Assembly (NCBI GenBank): GCA_013204605.1
Contig: JABMNI010000010.1
Span: forward strand, 1 to 42,893
From: Ignavibacteria bacterium
GTDB lineage: Bacteria > Bacteroidota > Ignavibacteria > Kapaibacteriales > Kapaibacteriaceae
Direction of reading: 5' to 3'
DNA: 42,893 nucleotides
The translations under genes were made by a program, and so were the position numbers. Shown in pieces: positions 1 through 8,242 of this stretch. Position 1 is the first letter of the stretch. Every line of letters begins with the position of its first letter. The notes beneath the pieces are model-generated. The model searched no databases and had not been told where the DNA came from. It saw nothing but the letters and a program-made list of their open reading frames with translations.

Positions 1-552
1 CGTTGGGACGACCGCGACCGCACAGATTTTGCTACTGAAGGCAGGGTAATTGATTTATTTTTCGAGTCAAGTATTTTCAGTCTGTCAAACGGGCTCTCAT
101 TTACCAAGGCCTCAGCGCAGGTAAAAAGCATATTCAACTTCTATGGCATCATTCTCACTCCGTCATTCATGATCGGTGCTGCAGATCGCACCTTACCTTC
201 GCCTGAGCTTTTCAGTTTAGGGGGCCAAGAACTCTTTTACGGCATGCGCCAAGACGAAGAACGAGGTCGGCAAATCACCGTAGGCAACCTCGAAGTCCGT
301 TTCAAGATGCCCTTCAAGGTCATCTTCGACACCTACATATCTGCCCGCTACGACATTGGCGCCATCTGGGCCAACCCCGAGCAAATTCGTATCGGTGACA
401 TGCAACATGGTCTAGGCATATCTATCGGCCTCGACACCCCCGTCGGCCCCGCCCTCTTCTCCGTGGGACGTCGATTTTATTTCCTAGACAATCCCGCCGC
501 GGCCGCATGGGGAAATGTGTTGGCGTATTTTTCGATAGGAGCACACCTTTAA
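1..552 (+). CDS. C-terminal part of a patatin/Omp85-type outer-membrane barrel protein (5' end outside window)
   Basis: The frame is open from base 1 to the TAA at 550-552, so this is the last ~183 residues of a longer protein. The sequence alternates hydrophobic and polar residues as in beta-strands. It has the pattern HGLGISIGLDTPVGP followed by an SVGRRF strand, typical of the surface-antigen (BamA/TamA-like) barrel at the end of bacterial patatin-like phospholipases and Omp85 proteins. It ends in a short strand finishing with a hydrophobic residue (FSIGAHL), as barrels recognised by the BAM machinery often do. The enzymatic or POTRA part, if any, lies upstream, so patatin versus plain Omp85 cannot be decided here. 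The first in-frame ATG at 169 is internal. Confidence 0.75.
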   Translation, partial: RWDDRDRTDFATEGRVIDLFFESSIFSLSNGLSFTKASAQVKSIFNFYGIILTPSFMIGAADRTLPSPELFSLGGQELFYGMRQDEERGRQITVGNLEVRFKMPFKVIFDTYISARYDIGAIWANPEQIRIGDMQHGLGISIGLDTPVGPALFSVGRRFYFLDNPAAAAWGNVLAYFSIGAHL

Positions 553-555
553 TTC

Positions 556-585
556 GGAATTAAAAATTAAGGATTAAGGATTAAA
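556..585. repeat. AT-rich intergenic repeat starting 4 bases after a stop codon
   Basis: GGAATTAAAAATTAAGGATT and a further ATTAAGGATTAAA-like stretch follow the stop codon at 552. Almost the same 30 bases occur at 14361-14390, just after another stop codon, so this is a dispersed repeat associated with gene 3' ends. No coding or hairpin function is visible. Confidence 0.7.
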
Positions 586-592
586 GGAAATT

Positions 593-657
593 TGATGATT
601 TGATGATTTGATCATCAGAATGAAAATTTGATCATTTGGTGATTTGATCATCACAAT
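593..657. repeat. TGATTTGATCATCA repeat cluster
   Basis: The stretch contains two near-identical copies of TGATTTGATCATCA followed by an AATG-like tail, separated by related TGATGATTTGATGATT and TTTGATCATTTGG sequence. The TGATCA core is palindromic. It lies between the barrel gene and the J-domain gene. No ORF is present. Function unknown. Confidence 0.65.
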
Positions 658-746
658 GTCAATTATCCTATTGCTATTCCCTCATCAACAGATGATCAAA
701 TGCCCGCATTTGCTCTGCCGTAAATTTGAGTTTATCTAGAAACGCA

Positions 747-1208
747 ATGTCGCAAATATTTAACCGCATAAAGAACATTTTGTCGAGCCATGGGCAAGAC
801 GGGCCAACTGGAACCGAGTGGGCCGATGAGTTGATTAACTCCGACGACGAAGAGTTACGACGCGCGATAAACGAACTGGGTGGCGATAGCCAAACTGGTA
901 GATCCGCAGGTGGCGATAGCGCTAAAAGCAACGCGGGTGCAAATACTCGCTCGAAAAGTTCATTTGATTCGGGGCCAGCTTCAAATCAAAGTTTTCCTGA
1001 ATACGTCACTCGCGCCGCAAACGTGCTGGGTGTGCCGGCCACGGCCAGTGCCGCCGAGGTGAAAAAGGCGTATCGCGCTCAGGTGTCTAAGTGGCATCCT
1101 GATATGTTTGTACAAGACGGCACTGCACAACAAGCAGAAGCAAACAAGAGAACGCAGGAGATTAACGCCGCCTACATTATTATGAAGCAGTTCTCACAAC
1201 TACGGTGA
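747..1208 (+). CDS. J-domain (DnaJ-like) protein
   Basis: 153 residues from ATG 747. The last ~65 residues form a J domain: AANVLGVPATASAAEVKKAY, then the HPD signature in KWHPDMF that stimulates Hsp70 (DnaK) ATPase, then a final helix. The N-terminal half is polar and low in complexity (Ser, Gly, Asp, Asn) with no zinc-finger or substrate-binding domain, so it is a small specialised co-chaperone rather than DnaJ itself. A TTG at 726 would add seven residues; the ATG was preferred. The stop overlaps the possible GTG of the next gene, so the two are probably co-transcribed. The Hsp70 partner is inferred from the family. Confidence 0.85.
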   Translation: MSQIFNRIKNILSSHGQDGPTGTEWADELINSDDEELRRAINELGGDSQTGRSAGGDSAKSNAGANTRSKSSFDSGPASNQSFPEYVTRAANVLGVPATASAAEVKKAYRAQVSKWHPDMFVQDGTAQQAEANKRTQEINAAYIIMKQFSQLR

Positions 1209-1213
1209 TTGAA

Positions 1214-2362
1214 ATGAGTAAAACAGTTTTTGAGAAAATTATCGATCGCGAAATTCCAGCTACAATTGAGTTTGAAGATGATGAACTGATTGCAATACGC
1301 GATGTGGCTCCAACCGCTGCTGTGCATGTGTTGATAATTCCAAAGCGGGTTATTGCAAGTGTGAATGATTTGACGGATGACGATGCCGCCTTGGTTGGAC
1401 GCATTCATGTGGTGGCTAAAAACCTTGCTGAGAAATTCGGGATTGCTAATAGCGGCTACCGCGTAATTACAAACACAAATGCCGATGCCGGACAAACTGT
1501 TGCACACTTGCATTTTCATCTTATTGGTGGCGAACCCCTTGGACGCATGAACACGCGTCTTGCAGATACTGTTAGCGCTCTACCCAAAAGTTTTGCAGCA
1601 AGAATTGCTAACTCGTTTAAGATTTCTCTTCGTGAAACGGGCTTACTGGTGCTGATGAGTGTGGGACTCGCCATTGGTTTTAACATGATGAATTCGAAAT
1701 CCATTACTTGGATGAAAAAAGAATTTGAACGTGTGCAGGCGTCGGATAGTGATTTAGACAAATACGGAATCTCAGGTGGATCTACAACTGATCCTGCCTC
1801 GCGTCCGTCGGGAAGTGGAACGTCTAGTTTGAACACAAATGACGGACAGCAAGCAAACACGCAATTCAAAGGACAGCAAGCAAACGCGCAAATCAACGGA
1901 CAACAAGCAAACGCGCAACAAACTGGGCAGACAAAAAACGCTCAGGCAAATGCTCAGCAGACAAATACTCAACAGAACGGACAACAAGCAAACGCAAAAC
2001 AAACAGAACCCACACAGCCCCCTGCCTTTGTGCCTGAACCGGGAGTGGTGAGAGAAATAAATTTGCAGCAGTTCAAGAAGTTGATGTCGGCGGGGGCGTA
2101 CTATTTGATTGATGCGCGGACCGCTGAGAGTTTTGCAAAGGGGCATATTGGGAACGCGGTGAATTATTATGGCGGTGAAGTACAGGGGCAGATTCCGAAC
2201 ATAATGGCCAACGTGCCGAGGGATCGAGTTATTCTGATTTATTGCGATGGTGGCGAGTGCGAATTGTCGCATCATGTTGCCGATGTGCTGAAGCAATTTG
2301 GATATGGTCCGACGTTTATTTTTACGGGGGGATGGGCTGAGTGGATTAAGCAACCGAAGTAA
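1214..2362 (+). CDS. HIT-domain / membrane helix / repeat linker / rhodanese fusion protein
   Basis: 382 residues from ATG 1214 (a GTG at 1205 overlaps the preceding stop). Residues ~1-112 are a HINT-like HIT nucleotide hydrolase/transferase domain with the histidine triad HLHFHL at ~98-103. Residues ~139-157 are a hydrophobic helix (GLLVLMSVGLAIGF). Then comes a Gln/Asn-rich linker made of imperfect GQQANAQ units (~210-265). The last ~105 residues are a rhodanese domain with YLIDARTAESFAKGHIGNAV and a catalytic-type Cys in the loop YCDGGEC. Membrane-anchored rhodaneses are common alone; joining one to a HIT domain is unusual. If the helix spans the membrane once, HIT would be cytoplasmic and rhodanese periplasmic. 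The ATG within GRMN, near the end of the HIT domain, could also start a separate rhodanese. Domain calls are firm; the combined role is unknown. Confidence 0.85.
   Translation: MSKTVFEKIIDREIPATIEFEDDELIAIRDVAPTAAVHVLIIPKRVIASVNDLTDDDAALVGRIHVVAKNLAEKFGIANSGYRVITNTNADAGQTVAHLHFHLIGGEPLGRMNTRLADTVSALPKSFAARIANSFKISLRETGLLVLMSVGLAIGFNMMNSKSITWMKKEFERVQASDSDLDKYGISGGSTTDPASRPSGSGTSSLNTNDGQQANTQFKGQQANAQINGQQANAQQTGQTKNAQANAQQTNTQQNGQQANAKQTEPTQPPAFVPEPGVVREINLQQFKKLMSAGAYYLIDARTAESFAKGHIGNAVNYYGGEVQGQIPNIMANVPRDRVILIYCDGGECELSHHVADVLKQFGYGPTFIFTGGWAEWIKQPK
1843..2011 (+). repeat. Coding tandem repeat (27-bp units) in the HIT-rhodanese linker
   Basis: Three consecutive 27-bp units beginning GGACARCAAGCAAACRCGCA each encode GQQAN(A/T)Q plus two variable residues. 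A degenerate stretch and one more copy of GGACAACAAGCAAACGCA follow. All stay in frame. Such a repeat can change copy number without breaking the gene, altering only linker length. Confidence 0.85.
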
Positions 2363-2419
2363 GCCGGCGCGGTAAACGATTGATTCGACAACCTCTACTA
2401 TGATTCGACAAAATTTTAC

Positions 2420-3613
2420 ATGACTCGACAAATTCTAAAACAACTCACAACACGATTTGGCATTGTTGGCGATTCCGACCAGATGGTAACCGCCATGCAG
2501 CGTCTGATTCAGGTTGCGCCCACCGATCTCACAGTTTTGATAACGGGCGAAACGGGAACCGGCAAAGAAATTTTTGCGCACGCGTTGCATGATTTGAGTC
2601 TGCGGAAAAAAGCGGCCTTCGTAAGTGTGAACTGCGGAGCAATTCCCGAAACTCTTTTGGAAAGCGAATTGTTTGGATCAGAAAAAGGGGCCTACACCGG
2701 ATCCGTCGATCAGCGTAAGGGCTTTTTTGAAACGGCACACAAGGGCACAATTTTTCTCGACGAGATAGGTGAGATGCCCATAGGTACGCAGGTGAAGTTG
2801 TTACGCATTTTAGAAAATGGCGAATTCTCACGACTTGGTTCGTCTGACATTCGCAAGGTTGACGTTCGCGTGGTAACGGCAACTAACCGTGACCTGATGT
2901 ACGAGGTGAAGCAAGGCAGATTCCGTCAGGATTTGTTTTTCCGATTGAACAGCGTAACCATCCCGCTCCCCCCGCTGCGCCAGCACCCCGATGACGTGCA
3001 TCTACTTGCAAAGCACTTTGCCGATCGTGCGGCTGTGAAAAACGATTTCGAGTTTCAAGGCTTTAGTTCAAGTGCCATGCAAACCCTGGAAGAATATTCT
3101 TGGCCGGGAAATGTTCGAGAGTTGCGGAATATTGTTGAGACGATGGTTACTTTGGAAAGGGGCAATCTGGTAACCGACAGCATGCTGCTGAGGTACATGC
3201 CGGTTGCGCAAAAAAATGAGGTCCCTAAAATTGAAGTGAATGCACTTGCAAGAATTACAGATGTAGGTGGCGAACGGGGCGAAGCCGATGTTCAGATGTT
3301 GTACAGAACATTACTGCAGTTGTCTGCCGATGTGAGCGAAATGAAAACGGTGTTGCGTCATTTGCTTGCAATACGCTACGACGAAGCCCCCCCCGACGTT
3401 TCCTCTACTGCCGTGGCACCTATGCGCACGAGCAGCGCAACCACACAGCCCCCTACCGTAGAAGTTGATGACCTGAATATTGCAAAGTTGGAAAAGACGG
3501 CCATCGAAATGGCACTAAGAAAAACGCACGGTAACCGTAGAGAAGCTGCCGACATGCTGGGGATTAGCGAGCGTACCCTGTACAGGAAGATTACCGAGTA
3601 CGAACTGTTGTAG
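2420..3613 (+). CDS. Sigma-54-dependent transcriptional activator (no receiver domain)
   Basis: 397 residues. An AAA+ domain starts almost at the N-terminus: Walker A GETGTGKE (~43-50), the loop contacting sigma-54 as GAYTGS (~90-95), Walker B TIFLDEIGEM (~110-119), then FRQDLFFRLN and the WPGNVREL motif. After a variable linker, the last ~45 residues are a Fis-type helix-turn-helix (GNRREAADMLGISERTLYRK). There is no receiver, GAF or PAS domain, so activity must be controlled by a separate protein or by level. The loop ends in Ser where GAFTGA has Ala; Phe-to-Tyr is common but Ala-to-Ser is not. It opens an isochorismatase-unrelated, mixed neighbourhood, and its targets cannot be read from context. 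Confidence 0.92.
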   Translation: MTRQILKQLTTRFGIVGDSDQMVTAMQRLIQVAPTDLTVLITGETGTGKEIFAHALHDLSLRKKAAFVSVNCGAIPETLLESELFGSEKGAYTGSVDQRKGFFETAHKGTIFLDEIGEMPIGTQVKLLRILENGEFSRLGSSDIRKVDVRVVTATNRDLMYEVKQGRFRQDLFFRLNSVTIPLPPLRQHPDDVHLLAKHFADRAAVKNDFEFQGFSSSAMQTLEEYSWPGNVRELRNIVETMVTLERGNLVTDSMLLRYMPVAQKNEVPKIEVNALARITDVGGERGEADVQMLYRTLLQLSADVSEMKTVLRHLLAIRYDEAPPDVSSTAVAPMRTSSATTQPPTVEVDDLNIAKLEKTAIEMALRKTHGNRREAADMLGISERTLYRKITEYELL

Positions 3614-3627
3614 AGCTACCGTGAGTA

Positions 3628-3673
3628 TTTGGTTGCTGAATTGTTGTTTGGTTGCTGAATTGTTGTTTGGTTA
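3628..3673. repeat. 19-bp tandem repeat between convergent genes
   Basis: TTTGGTTGCTGAATTGTTG occurs twice back to back (3628-3646 and 3647-3665), followed by a third partial copy TTTGGTT. It fills the gap between the sigma-54 activator and the convergent cyclase gene and touches the latter's stop codon. No hairpin with a T-run was seen. Confidence 0.85.
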
Positions 3674-4426
3674 CCGAGAGTACATGGGTATGAAAAGCAC
3701 CGGACGCGATGGCACGGCATCGGCGTGAATTCCGCCCACGTTGAAAGCTATTGCGTAAAATTCATCGGGTACTTCATCGGGAATATAAACTAGCTCCGTA
3801 ATGGTTGCGTTTTCGCGCGGATTGTCGGGTATTCCCCAAAATATTTTATGCGCCGTTAACGCCCCGGCATCTTCTTCGGGATCGACGCTCGGAAAATCAA
3901 CCACCAAATGTTTTACCCCTCGTTCAACGATTAACTGCATTGCCTCGGGAGTAATAAAGGGCGGAGTATCTCCACTCCAGTTTCGGGTTCGCTTGCTTTT
4001 GGCATTCGGAAGAGTTCTAATAATTAGTGCGTCGGTTGTTTTTTCTTTCCACGCAAGGTTCAACGCCTGGGCTGTTACGCACGCGTAACAATCACCTTCG
4101 TCTTGTAGCGGCACAGTGACCAATTGAGCCAGACAAAGAATGTCACTCATACAGTTAAGAACTGAATAGCCCCTTCCCAAAATATGTCCGATACATTCGG
4201 TGTGGGTGCCATTTCCGTGCGGAGCAATGGTAAGTATCTCGCATCGCACCGGGCCGCCTTGCTCTACACTTCCAACAAAAGTTCCCATTTTGAATGGCTC
4301 GAACGTGGCGGGAGGGAGGTGAAAAGCATTTACGGGATTCGTGTCGGTGATCGGAATTGAAATATCGACAAAATGTTGCATGTCAAACAAGACCTGCTCA
4401 TTATTAATGAATTGGGTTAAAACCAT
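3671..4426 (-). CDS. Cyclase-family (KynB-like) metal-dependent hydrolase
   Basis: 251 residues. It shows the metal-binding signature of the cyclase/arylformamidase family, HGNGTHTE (~70-77), followed by GH in ECIGHI, and the late motif FPSVDPEEDAGALTAHK. Family members hydrolyse N-formylkynurenine or related amides or lactones; the substrate here is not known. The start at 4426 is supported by a clear AGGAG ribosome-binding site 5-6 bases upstream; an internal ATG at 4381 is less likely. The gene is isolated, facing away from ssb and converging with the sigma-54 activator. It is too long to be a fragment and has no signal peptide. Confidence 0.85.
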   Translation of the reverse strand: MVLTQFINNEQVLFDMQHFVDISIPITDTNPVNAFHLPPATFEPFKMGTFVGSVEQGGPVRCEILTIAPHGNGTHTECIGHILGRGYSVLNCMSDILCLAQLVTVPLQDEGDCYACVTAQALNLAWKEKTTDALIIRTLPNAKSKRTRNWSGDTPPFITPEAMQLIVERGVKHLVVDFPSVDPEEDAGALTAHKIFWGIPDNPRENATITELVYIPDEVPDEFYAIAFNVGGIHADAVPSRPVLFIPMYSR

Positions 4427-4627
4427 GGTTGCTCCTTTGTTCTAACATAAGAAGTTAGTTGGATACACAATGTAAAAAATAATTGCATACATAGTGTCAC
4501 ACTTTTCGGTTTAACACGCACGGTGAAAATAGTTGCGTGTGATGCGAAATGCTTCTGTATATTCGGAGGTCTCTTTTCAATCGCATCATCACGTGTTTTT
4601 GGAATCGATTTAATCTAAGGTGTCAAG

Positions 4628-5068
4628 ATGAGTAGAACTGTAAACAAGGTAATTCTGTTGGGGAATATCGGACGCAAGCCCGACGTTAATTATACGCCCA
4701 CAGGAATTAAGGTTGCCCACATGCGGTTGGCAACAGAAGATAATTGGGTAGATAAGGACGGCTCCTTACAAGGCCATACAGATTGGCATACGGTGGTTGC
4801 ATGGCGTGGCCTGGCCGACGTAGTAGAGCGTCTGGTTGACCGCGGAACGCGTATATACGTGGAGGGTCACATTCGCACCCGCACGTACGATGACAAGGAA
4901 GGTCGAAAAAAATATGTGGTTGAGATTGTAGCCGAGCAACTTTTAGTGCTCGATGCGCGCAAGGCCGACAAGGATCGCGCCAACGGCACGGAGGAACACG
5001 AGATTGCCGATGCAGATTCCGGTAACGAGATCGACGACCCAGATTCTTCCGCCGCACCGCCATTTTAG
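4628..5068 (+). CDS. ssb: Single-stranded DNA-binding protein
   Basis: 146 residues. Residues 1-110 form an OB fold with the standard SSB pattern (NKVILLGNIGRKPDVNYTPT, TDWHTVVAWRGLADVVERLV, GTRIYVEGHIRTR). A short acidic tail ends in SSAAPPF, matching the acidic C-terminal tip that recruits repair and replication partners. The protein coats single-stranded DNA during replication, repair and recombination. The linker is short compared with E. coli SSB. An AAGG precedes the ATG by about 8 bases. The gene diverges from the cyclase gene across a 200-bp gap that probably carries both promoters. Confidence 0.96.
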   Translation: MSRTVNKVILLGNIGRKPDVNYTPTGIKVAHMRLATEDNWVDKDGSLQGHTDWHTVVAWRGLADVVERLVDRGTRIYVEGHIRTRTYDDKEGRKKYVVEIVAEQLLVLDARKADKDRANGTEEHEIADADSGNEIDDPDSSAAPPF

Positions 5069-5099
5069 CTCGCGGAAGTTCAGTTGAAGCATACTCCCG

Positions 5100-5107
5100 T
5101 AACTTTG
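5100..5107 (+). promoter_or_regulatory. Candidate Bacteroidota-type -7 element
   Basis: TAACTTTG fits the TAnnTTTG consensus of the primary sigma factor in Bacteroidota and lies 25 bases before the ATG of the MlaD-like gene, a plausible 5' leader. A clear -33 TTTG at the usual spacing was not found, so this is tentative. Confidence 0.4.
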
Positions 5108-5132
5108 TGAATTGTATTCACTGAATTGAATT

Positions 5133-6080
5133 ATGGACATCACACGAAGTACCGAGATAAAAGTAGGCGTTGTTAGCATAGTGGCCCTAGCGCTGTTGGT
5201 GATTGGCATTATGATGGGTCAGGGATTTTCGTTTAGCCCAAACCGTCAGTTTGTGAAAATTAGAATGCCCATTTCCGGCGGACTCGAAGTTGGATCGCCT
5301 GTGGTTGTTAATGGTGTGAAAAGGGGCAAGGTGTTTAGTGTCGAAAATACCGACGGCTCCGTACTTGCCTTTGCGGAATTATCTGACGTCTCGGACCTGC
5401 GTTCCGATGCCACGGCCATCGTTACCATCCTTGAAATTACCGGTGGGAAAAAAATCGAAATCACGCCCGGTGTATCTCCTGAAAAATTTGACTTGAATAA
5501 GGAGCTGCAGGGTCGGGTTGCTGCCGACCTAAGCGTACTTATTGCTACAGTTGGTGACATAAGCGGAGACCTCGTGCGAATGATTAGACGCTTGGATACG
5601 TTGGCAGGCTCGGGGACTGAATTGTTTGCCGATGGTAAGGTGGTTAAAAACCTTCGTGTAATGTCTGACGAAGGCGCCGTGCTCATGACCGACGCTCGCA
5701 TGTGGTTGCAAAACAATGGCGGCAATCTTACCTCATCCATCAAGGACCTCCGGTTGCTTGTTGCGGAAGTACGAACTGCGGTTACCAACAACGAACCTAA
5801 ACTCAGCAACCTGTTAACAAGGTTGGATAGAACGTTGACAGAGGTTGATGGTACTCTAATGAAAACTGACAAGGCCATTGTAAATGCAGACACTCTTATT
5901 CAACGAGTGAATGGTGTGATAGCGGATGTTAAATCAAACCGTGGCACACTCAACGCCTTTTTGTACGACGAGAAATTCAGAGCTCGCCTGGATTCTACTA
6001 TCTACGCGTTGCGTGGTTTGCTAAGAGACGTCAATGCACATGGTGTAAATGTCAATGTCGGACTTGGTCATCGTCCATAA
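5133..6080 (+). CDS. MlaD/MCE-domain protein
   Basis: 315 residues. An N-terminal anchor helix (~10-30, VGVVSIVALALLVIGIMMG) is followed by an MCE domain (~38-115) with SGGLEVGSPVVVNGVKRGKV and the GKKIEITPG strand. The C-terminal half is predicted helical, resembling the helical barrel regions of MCE proteins. These proteins form periplasmic rings that carry phospholipids between membranes, normally with MlaE permease and MlaF ATPase. Neither partner is visible in the window, so they must lie elsewhere. It is followed after 6 bases by an O-methyltransferase gene, so the two are probably transcribed together, although the functional link is unclear. Confidence 0.9.
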   Translation: MDITRSTEIKVGVVSIVALALLVIGIMMGQGFSFSPNRQFVKIRMPISGGLEVGSPVVVNGVKRGKVFSVENTDGSVLAFAELSDVSDLRSDATAIVTILEITGGKKIEITPGVSPEKFDLNKELQGRVAADLSVLIATVGDISGDLVRMIRRLDTLAGSGTELFADGKVVKNLRVMSDEGAVLMTDARMWLQNNGGNLTSSIKDLRLLVAEVRTAVTNNEPKLSNLLTRLDRTLTEVDGTLMKTDKAIVNADTLIQRVNGVIADVKSNRGTLNAFLYDEKFRARLDSTIYALRGLLRDVNAHGVNVNVGLGHRP

Positions 6081-6086
6081 AACTCT

Positions 6087-6752
6087 ATGTCAACAACCAG
6101 TACGCCCCTTACCCCAAATTTAAACTCTTTCATCCGGAAAAACTTCAGCGCCGAGGATGATTTTCTGCGTCAATTGTTGTTAGAAGCCAAGGAACTAAAC
6201 ATCCCAGAAATCTCAATTGCTCCGGAACAAACGGGGTTTTTACAAGTGCTGTTGCGGGCAGTTAATGCGCGGAATGTTTTAGAGATTGGATCGCTGGCCG
6301 GGTATTCAGCGATATCCATGGCGCGGGCATTACCGCCAGATGGAACGTTGTATGCCTGCGAGTTGGATCCGAGATTTTGCGACTTCATCCGCAACAAGGC
6401 TGAACAAGCAAACTTGGCAAATGTGATTAAAGTGGTGGAGGGTCCTGCGCTTATCACCTACCCCGCCACACGTAAACTTTTCACTGAACCGCTCGACGTG
6501 GTTTTTATCGACGCAGACAAACTGAACTACACTCGGTATTTAGAAATGGTGTTACCTGATCTTCGTAAAGGGGGCTTGGTGATTGCCGACAATGCGCTAG
6601 CGTGGGGATTGGTGGCCGACGAAAATCCTATTTCCGAGCCTCAAAATGTAATTGCGTTGCGCACGTTTAACGAGCGCTTAAGTTCTCACCCCGAGCTGCA
6701 GGCCACCCTGGTTCCGCTTGGCGATGGGATGGCAATTGGAGTAAAACTATAA
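6087..6752 (+). CDS. SAM-dependent O-methyltransferase (catechol OMT-like family)
   Basis: 221 residues with class I methyltransferase motifs. The SAM-binding glycine loop is NVLEIGSLAGYSAISMA (~68-84). An acidic residue follows at YACELDP, and the metal-binding region is VVFIDADKLNYTRYLE with the later NALAWG. This pattern is that of the small metal-dependent O-methyltransferase family 3 (caffeoyl-CoA/catechol OMT-like). The substrate cannot be told. The gene starts six bases after the MlaD-like gene and ends 14 bases before the next lipoprotein gene, suggesting one transcript. Confidence 0.9.
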   Translation: MSTTSTPLTPNLNSFIRKNFSAEDDFLRQLLLEAKELNIPEISIAPEQTGFLQVLLRAVNARNVLEIGSLAGYSAISMARALPPDGTLYACELDPRFCDFIRNKAEQANLANVIKVVEGPALITYPATRKLFTEPLDVVFIDADKLNYTRYLEMVLPDLRKGGLVIADNALAWGLVADENPISEPQNVIALRTFNERLSSHPELQATLVPLGDGMAIGVKL

Positions 6753-6766
6753 CCTAGGCAGTACTT

Positions 6767-8167
6767 TTGCGGCGTTATTCAATTTTCCTTTTTCTCGTTT
6801 TGGTGCTGTCGGGCTGCAAAAGTTCCCACCAGTTGGGTCAGTTACTCGACCTCCGCGAAGGCGGCGAACGCACCACCCAGCACAGATTTACCGGTACACG
6901 CCACATTGACAGCGTAGATGTAAAGACGCTCACCGTTGATGTGTGGAAGGTGGAACATTACGCCTATCCCGACTCCATACGATTGTTTGTTCGCGTATTA
7001 GATACAACGGGCTTTGTGGTTACGCACATGGCCGATCCGTACAAGAAGGCAGGAGCACCAAATTACTTCCCCACTTTAGTAGAGCAACTTGGATCGAAGC
7101 GTAGAGTCAAACAAGCACCGGTTACAGAATTTAAAGTTCGTGAGTATGGGGAACAAGATTCTATTCCTACTTCGATTGCGTTGGCTATAGATTATTCCGG
7201 ATCGATGAAGGGTGTAAAAAGTTCCATCGATCAAGGCATTGAACTCTTTGTTGGAATGAAGCGCAAGTGCGACTTTATTTCACTCACTGCTTTTCACAAA
7301 ACCATCAAGACCGTGTTTCCACTAATGACAGATACGGTGGCAATGTTGGCTGAGTTCAGAGAGTTCAAGAAAACTGCACAGGGGTTGTTTACTTCATCAA
7401 TCGATGGAATTATGCAGTCGCTCACCACCTTAGAAAAAGTTTCTATCGAGCAGCCAAAGGTGTGCATAGTGTTTGCCGATGGAGATGAGAACACATCGAA
7501 GGCCAAGATGTCGGACCTCTTTGAGTACGCCGTAAAACACAATATTTCCATTTACTGCATTGGCTTTGCTTACGCGCAGGATGAGCCCCTTCAAAATTTA
7601 GCTCTCTATACCGGTGGAAAATATTATCGGGCCTATACCAAGGCTGATCTGATTTCGATTTTTTTGGACATTTATAGGTCGCTGCAGAACTATTATTTGG
7701 TGACGTATGTGCCGCCGCGGTACGACGGACTCCACCTTGCGAATGTGATTGTACGGGTGCCCGGTAGGGATGATATGACGGCGACAGGGACGTATGACAA
7801 GACGCCGCTCAATCCGCTCAGTCCGACGGATGAGTTTTCACGTCTGATTTTGTTTGCGTACAACAAGAGCGAAATCGATTCAGCATCGGCGCCGATTATC
7901 GACGAACTTGCCGACGCGTTGGAGCGCTTCGACCGCGTGATAATTGAAATCCAAGGACACACAGATAATGTTGGTGGCGAGGAATTCAACCAAATCCTTT
8001 CCGAAGCCCGTGCAAATTCCGTCCGCAACGCGCTTATTGCCAAGGGCATCGAGCCCGAACGCATGCGTTCACGCGGCTTTGGGTTCACTGTTCCCATAGC
8101 CCCTAACGACACCGACCAAAATCGTGCACGCAACCGTCGCACTGTCTTTAAAATTCTCCGTAAATAA
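6767..8167 (+). CDS. Outer-membrane lipoprotein with VWA and OmpA domains
   Basis: 466 residues from a TTG start. The N-terminus MRRYSIFLFLVLVLSGC is a lipoprotein signal with Cys17 as the lipid site. A von Willebrand A domain spans ~135-310 with the metal-ion-dependent adhesion motif DYSGS (~142-146) and a later VFADGDENTSK. The last ~115 residues are an OmpA peptidoglycan-binding domain (IEIQGHTDNVGG, SEARANSVRNALIAKGI, NRRTVFKI). The protein probably ties the outer membrane to the cell wall and exposes an adhesion or assembly module. No ATG exists before the signal peptide, so TTG is the likely start. The word TACTTTTG overlaps the start codon but is probably chance. Confidence 0.92.
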   Translation: MRRYSIFLFLVLVLSGCKSSHQLGQLLDLREGGERTTQHRFTGTRHIDSVDVKTLTVDVWKVEHYAYPDSIRLFVRVLDTTGFVVTHMADPYKKAGAPNYFPTLVEQLGSKRRVKQAPVTEFKVREYGEQDSIPTSIALAIDYSGSMKGVKSSIDQGIELFVGMKRKCDFISLTAFHKTIKTVFPLMTDTVAMLAEFREFKKTAQGLFTSSIDGIMQSLTTLEKVSIEQPKVCIVFADGDENTSKAKMSDLFEYAVKHNISIYCIGFAYAQDEPLQNLALYTGGKYYRAYTKADLISIFLDIYRSLQNYYLVTYVPPRYDGLHLANVIVRVPGRDDMTATGTYDKTPLNPLSPTDEFSRLILFAYNKSEIDSASAPIIDELADALERFDRVIIEIQGHTDNVGGEEFNQILSEARANSVRNALIAKGIEPERMRSRGFGFTVPIAPNDTDQNRARNRRTVFKILRK

Positions 8168-8242
8168 ATTTTGTTCCGCTCGATTTGTGATTCATGCAGG
8201 TTTTTCCAACTTTTGCAAATAACAAATCAAGGGACTGAAAAA

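Noticed and set aside
1772-2431. Long minus-strand ORF (219 residues) opposite the HIT-rhodanese gene
   Set aside because: It is a shadow of the coding tandem repeat, which leaves the opposite strand free of stops; no family signal.
3385-3394. AGCCCCCCCC run counted as a copy of the over-represented word
   Set aside because: It lacks the T of the CCCCT end, so it was not counted; 8098 and 28188 (AGCCCCTAA) were also left out of the strict list.
6762-6769. TACTTTTG fits the TAnnTTTG promoter element upstream of the VWA-OmpA gene
   Set aside because: It overlaps the TTG start codon, and no later start precedes the signal peptide, so a promoter here would remove the start.
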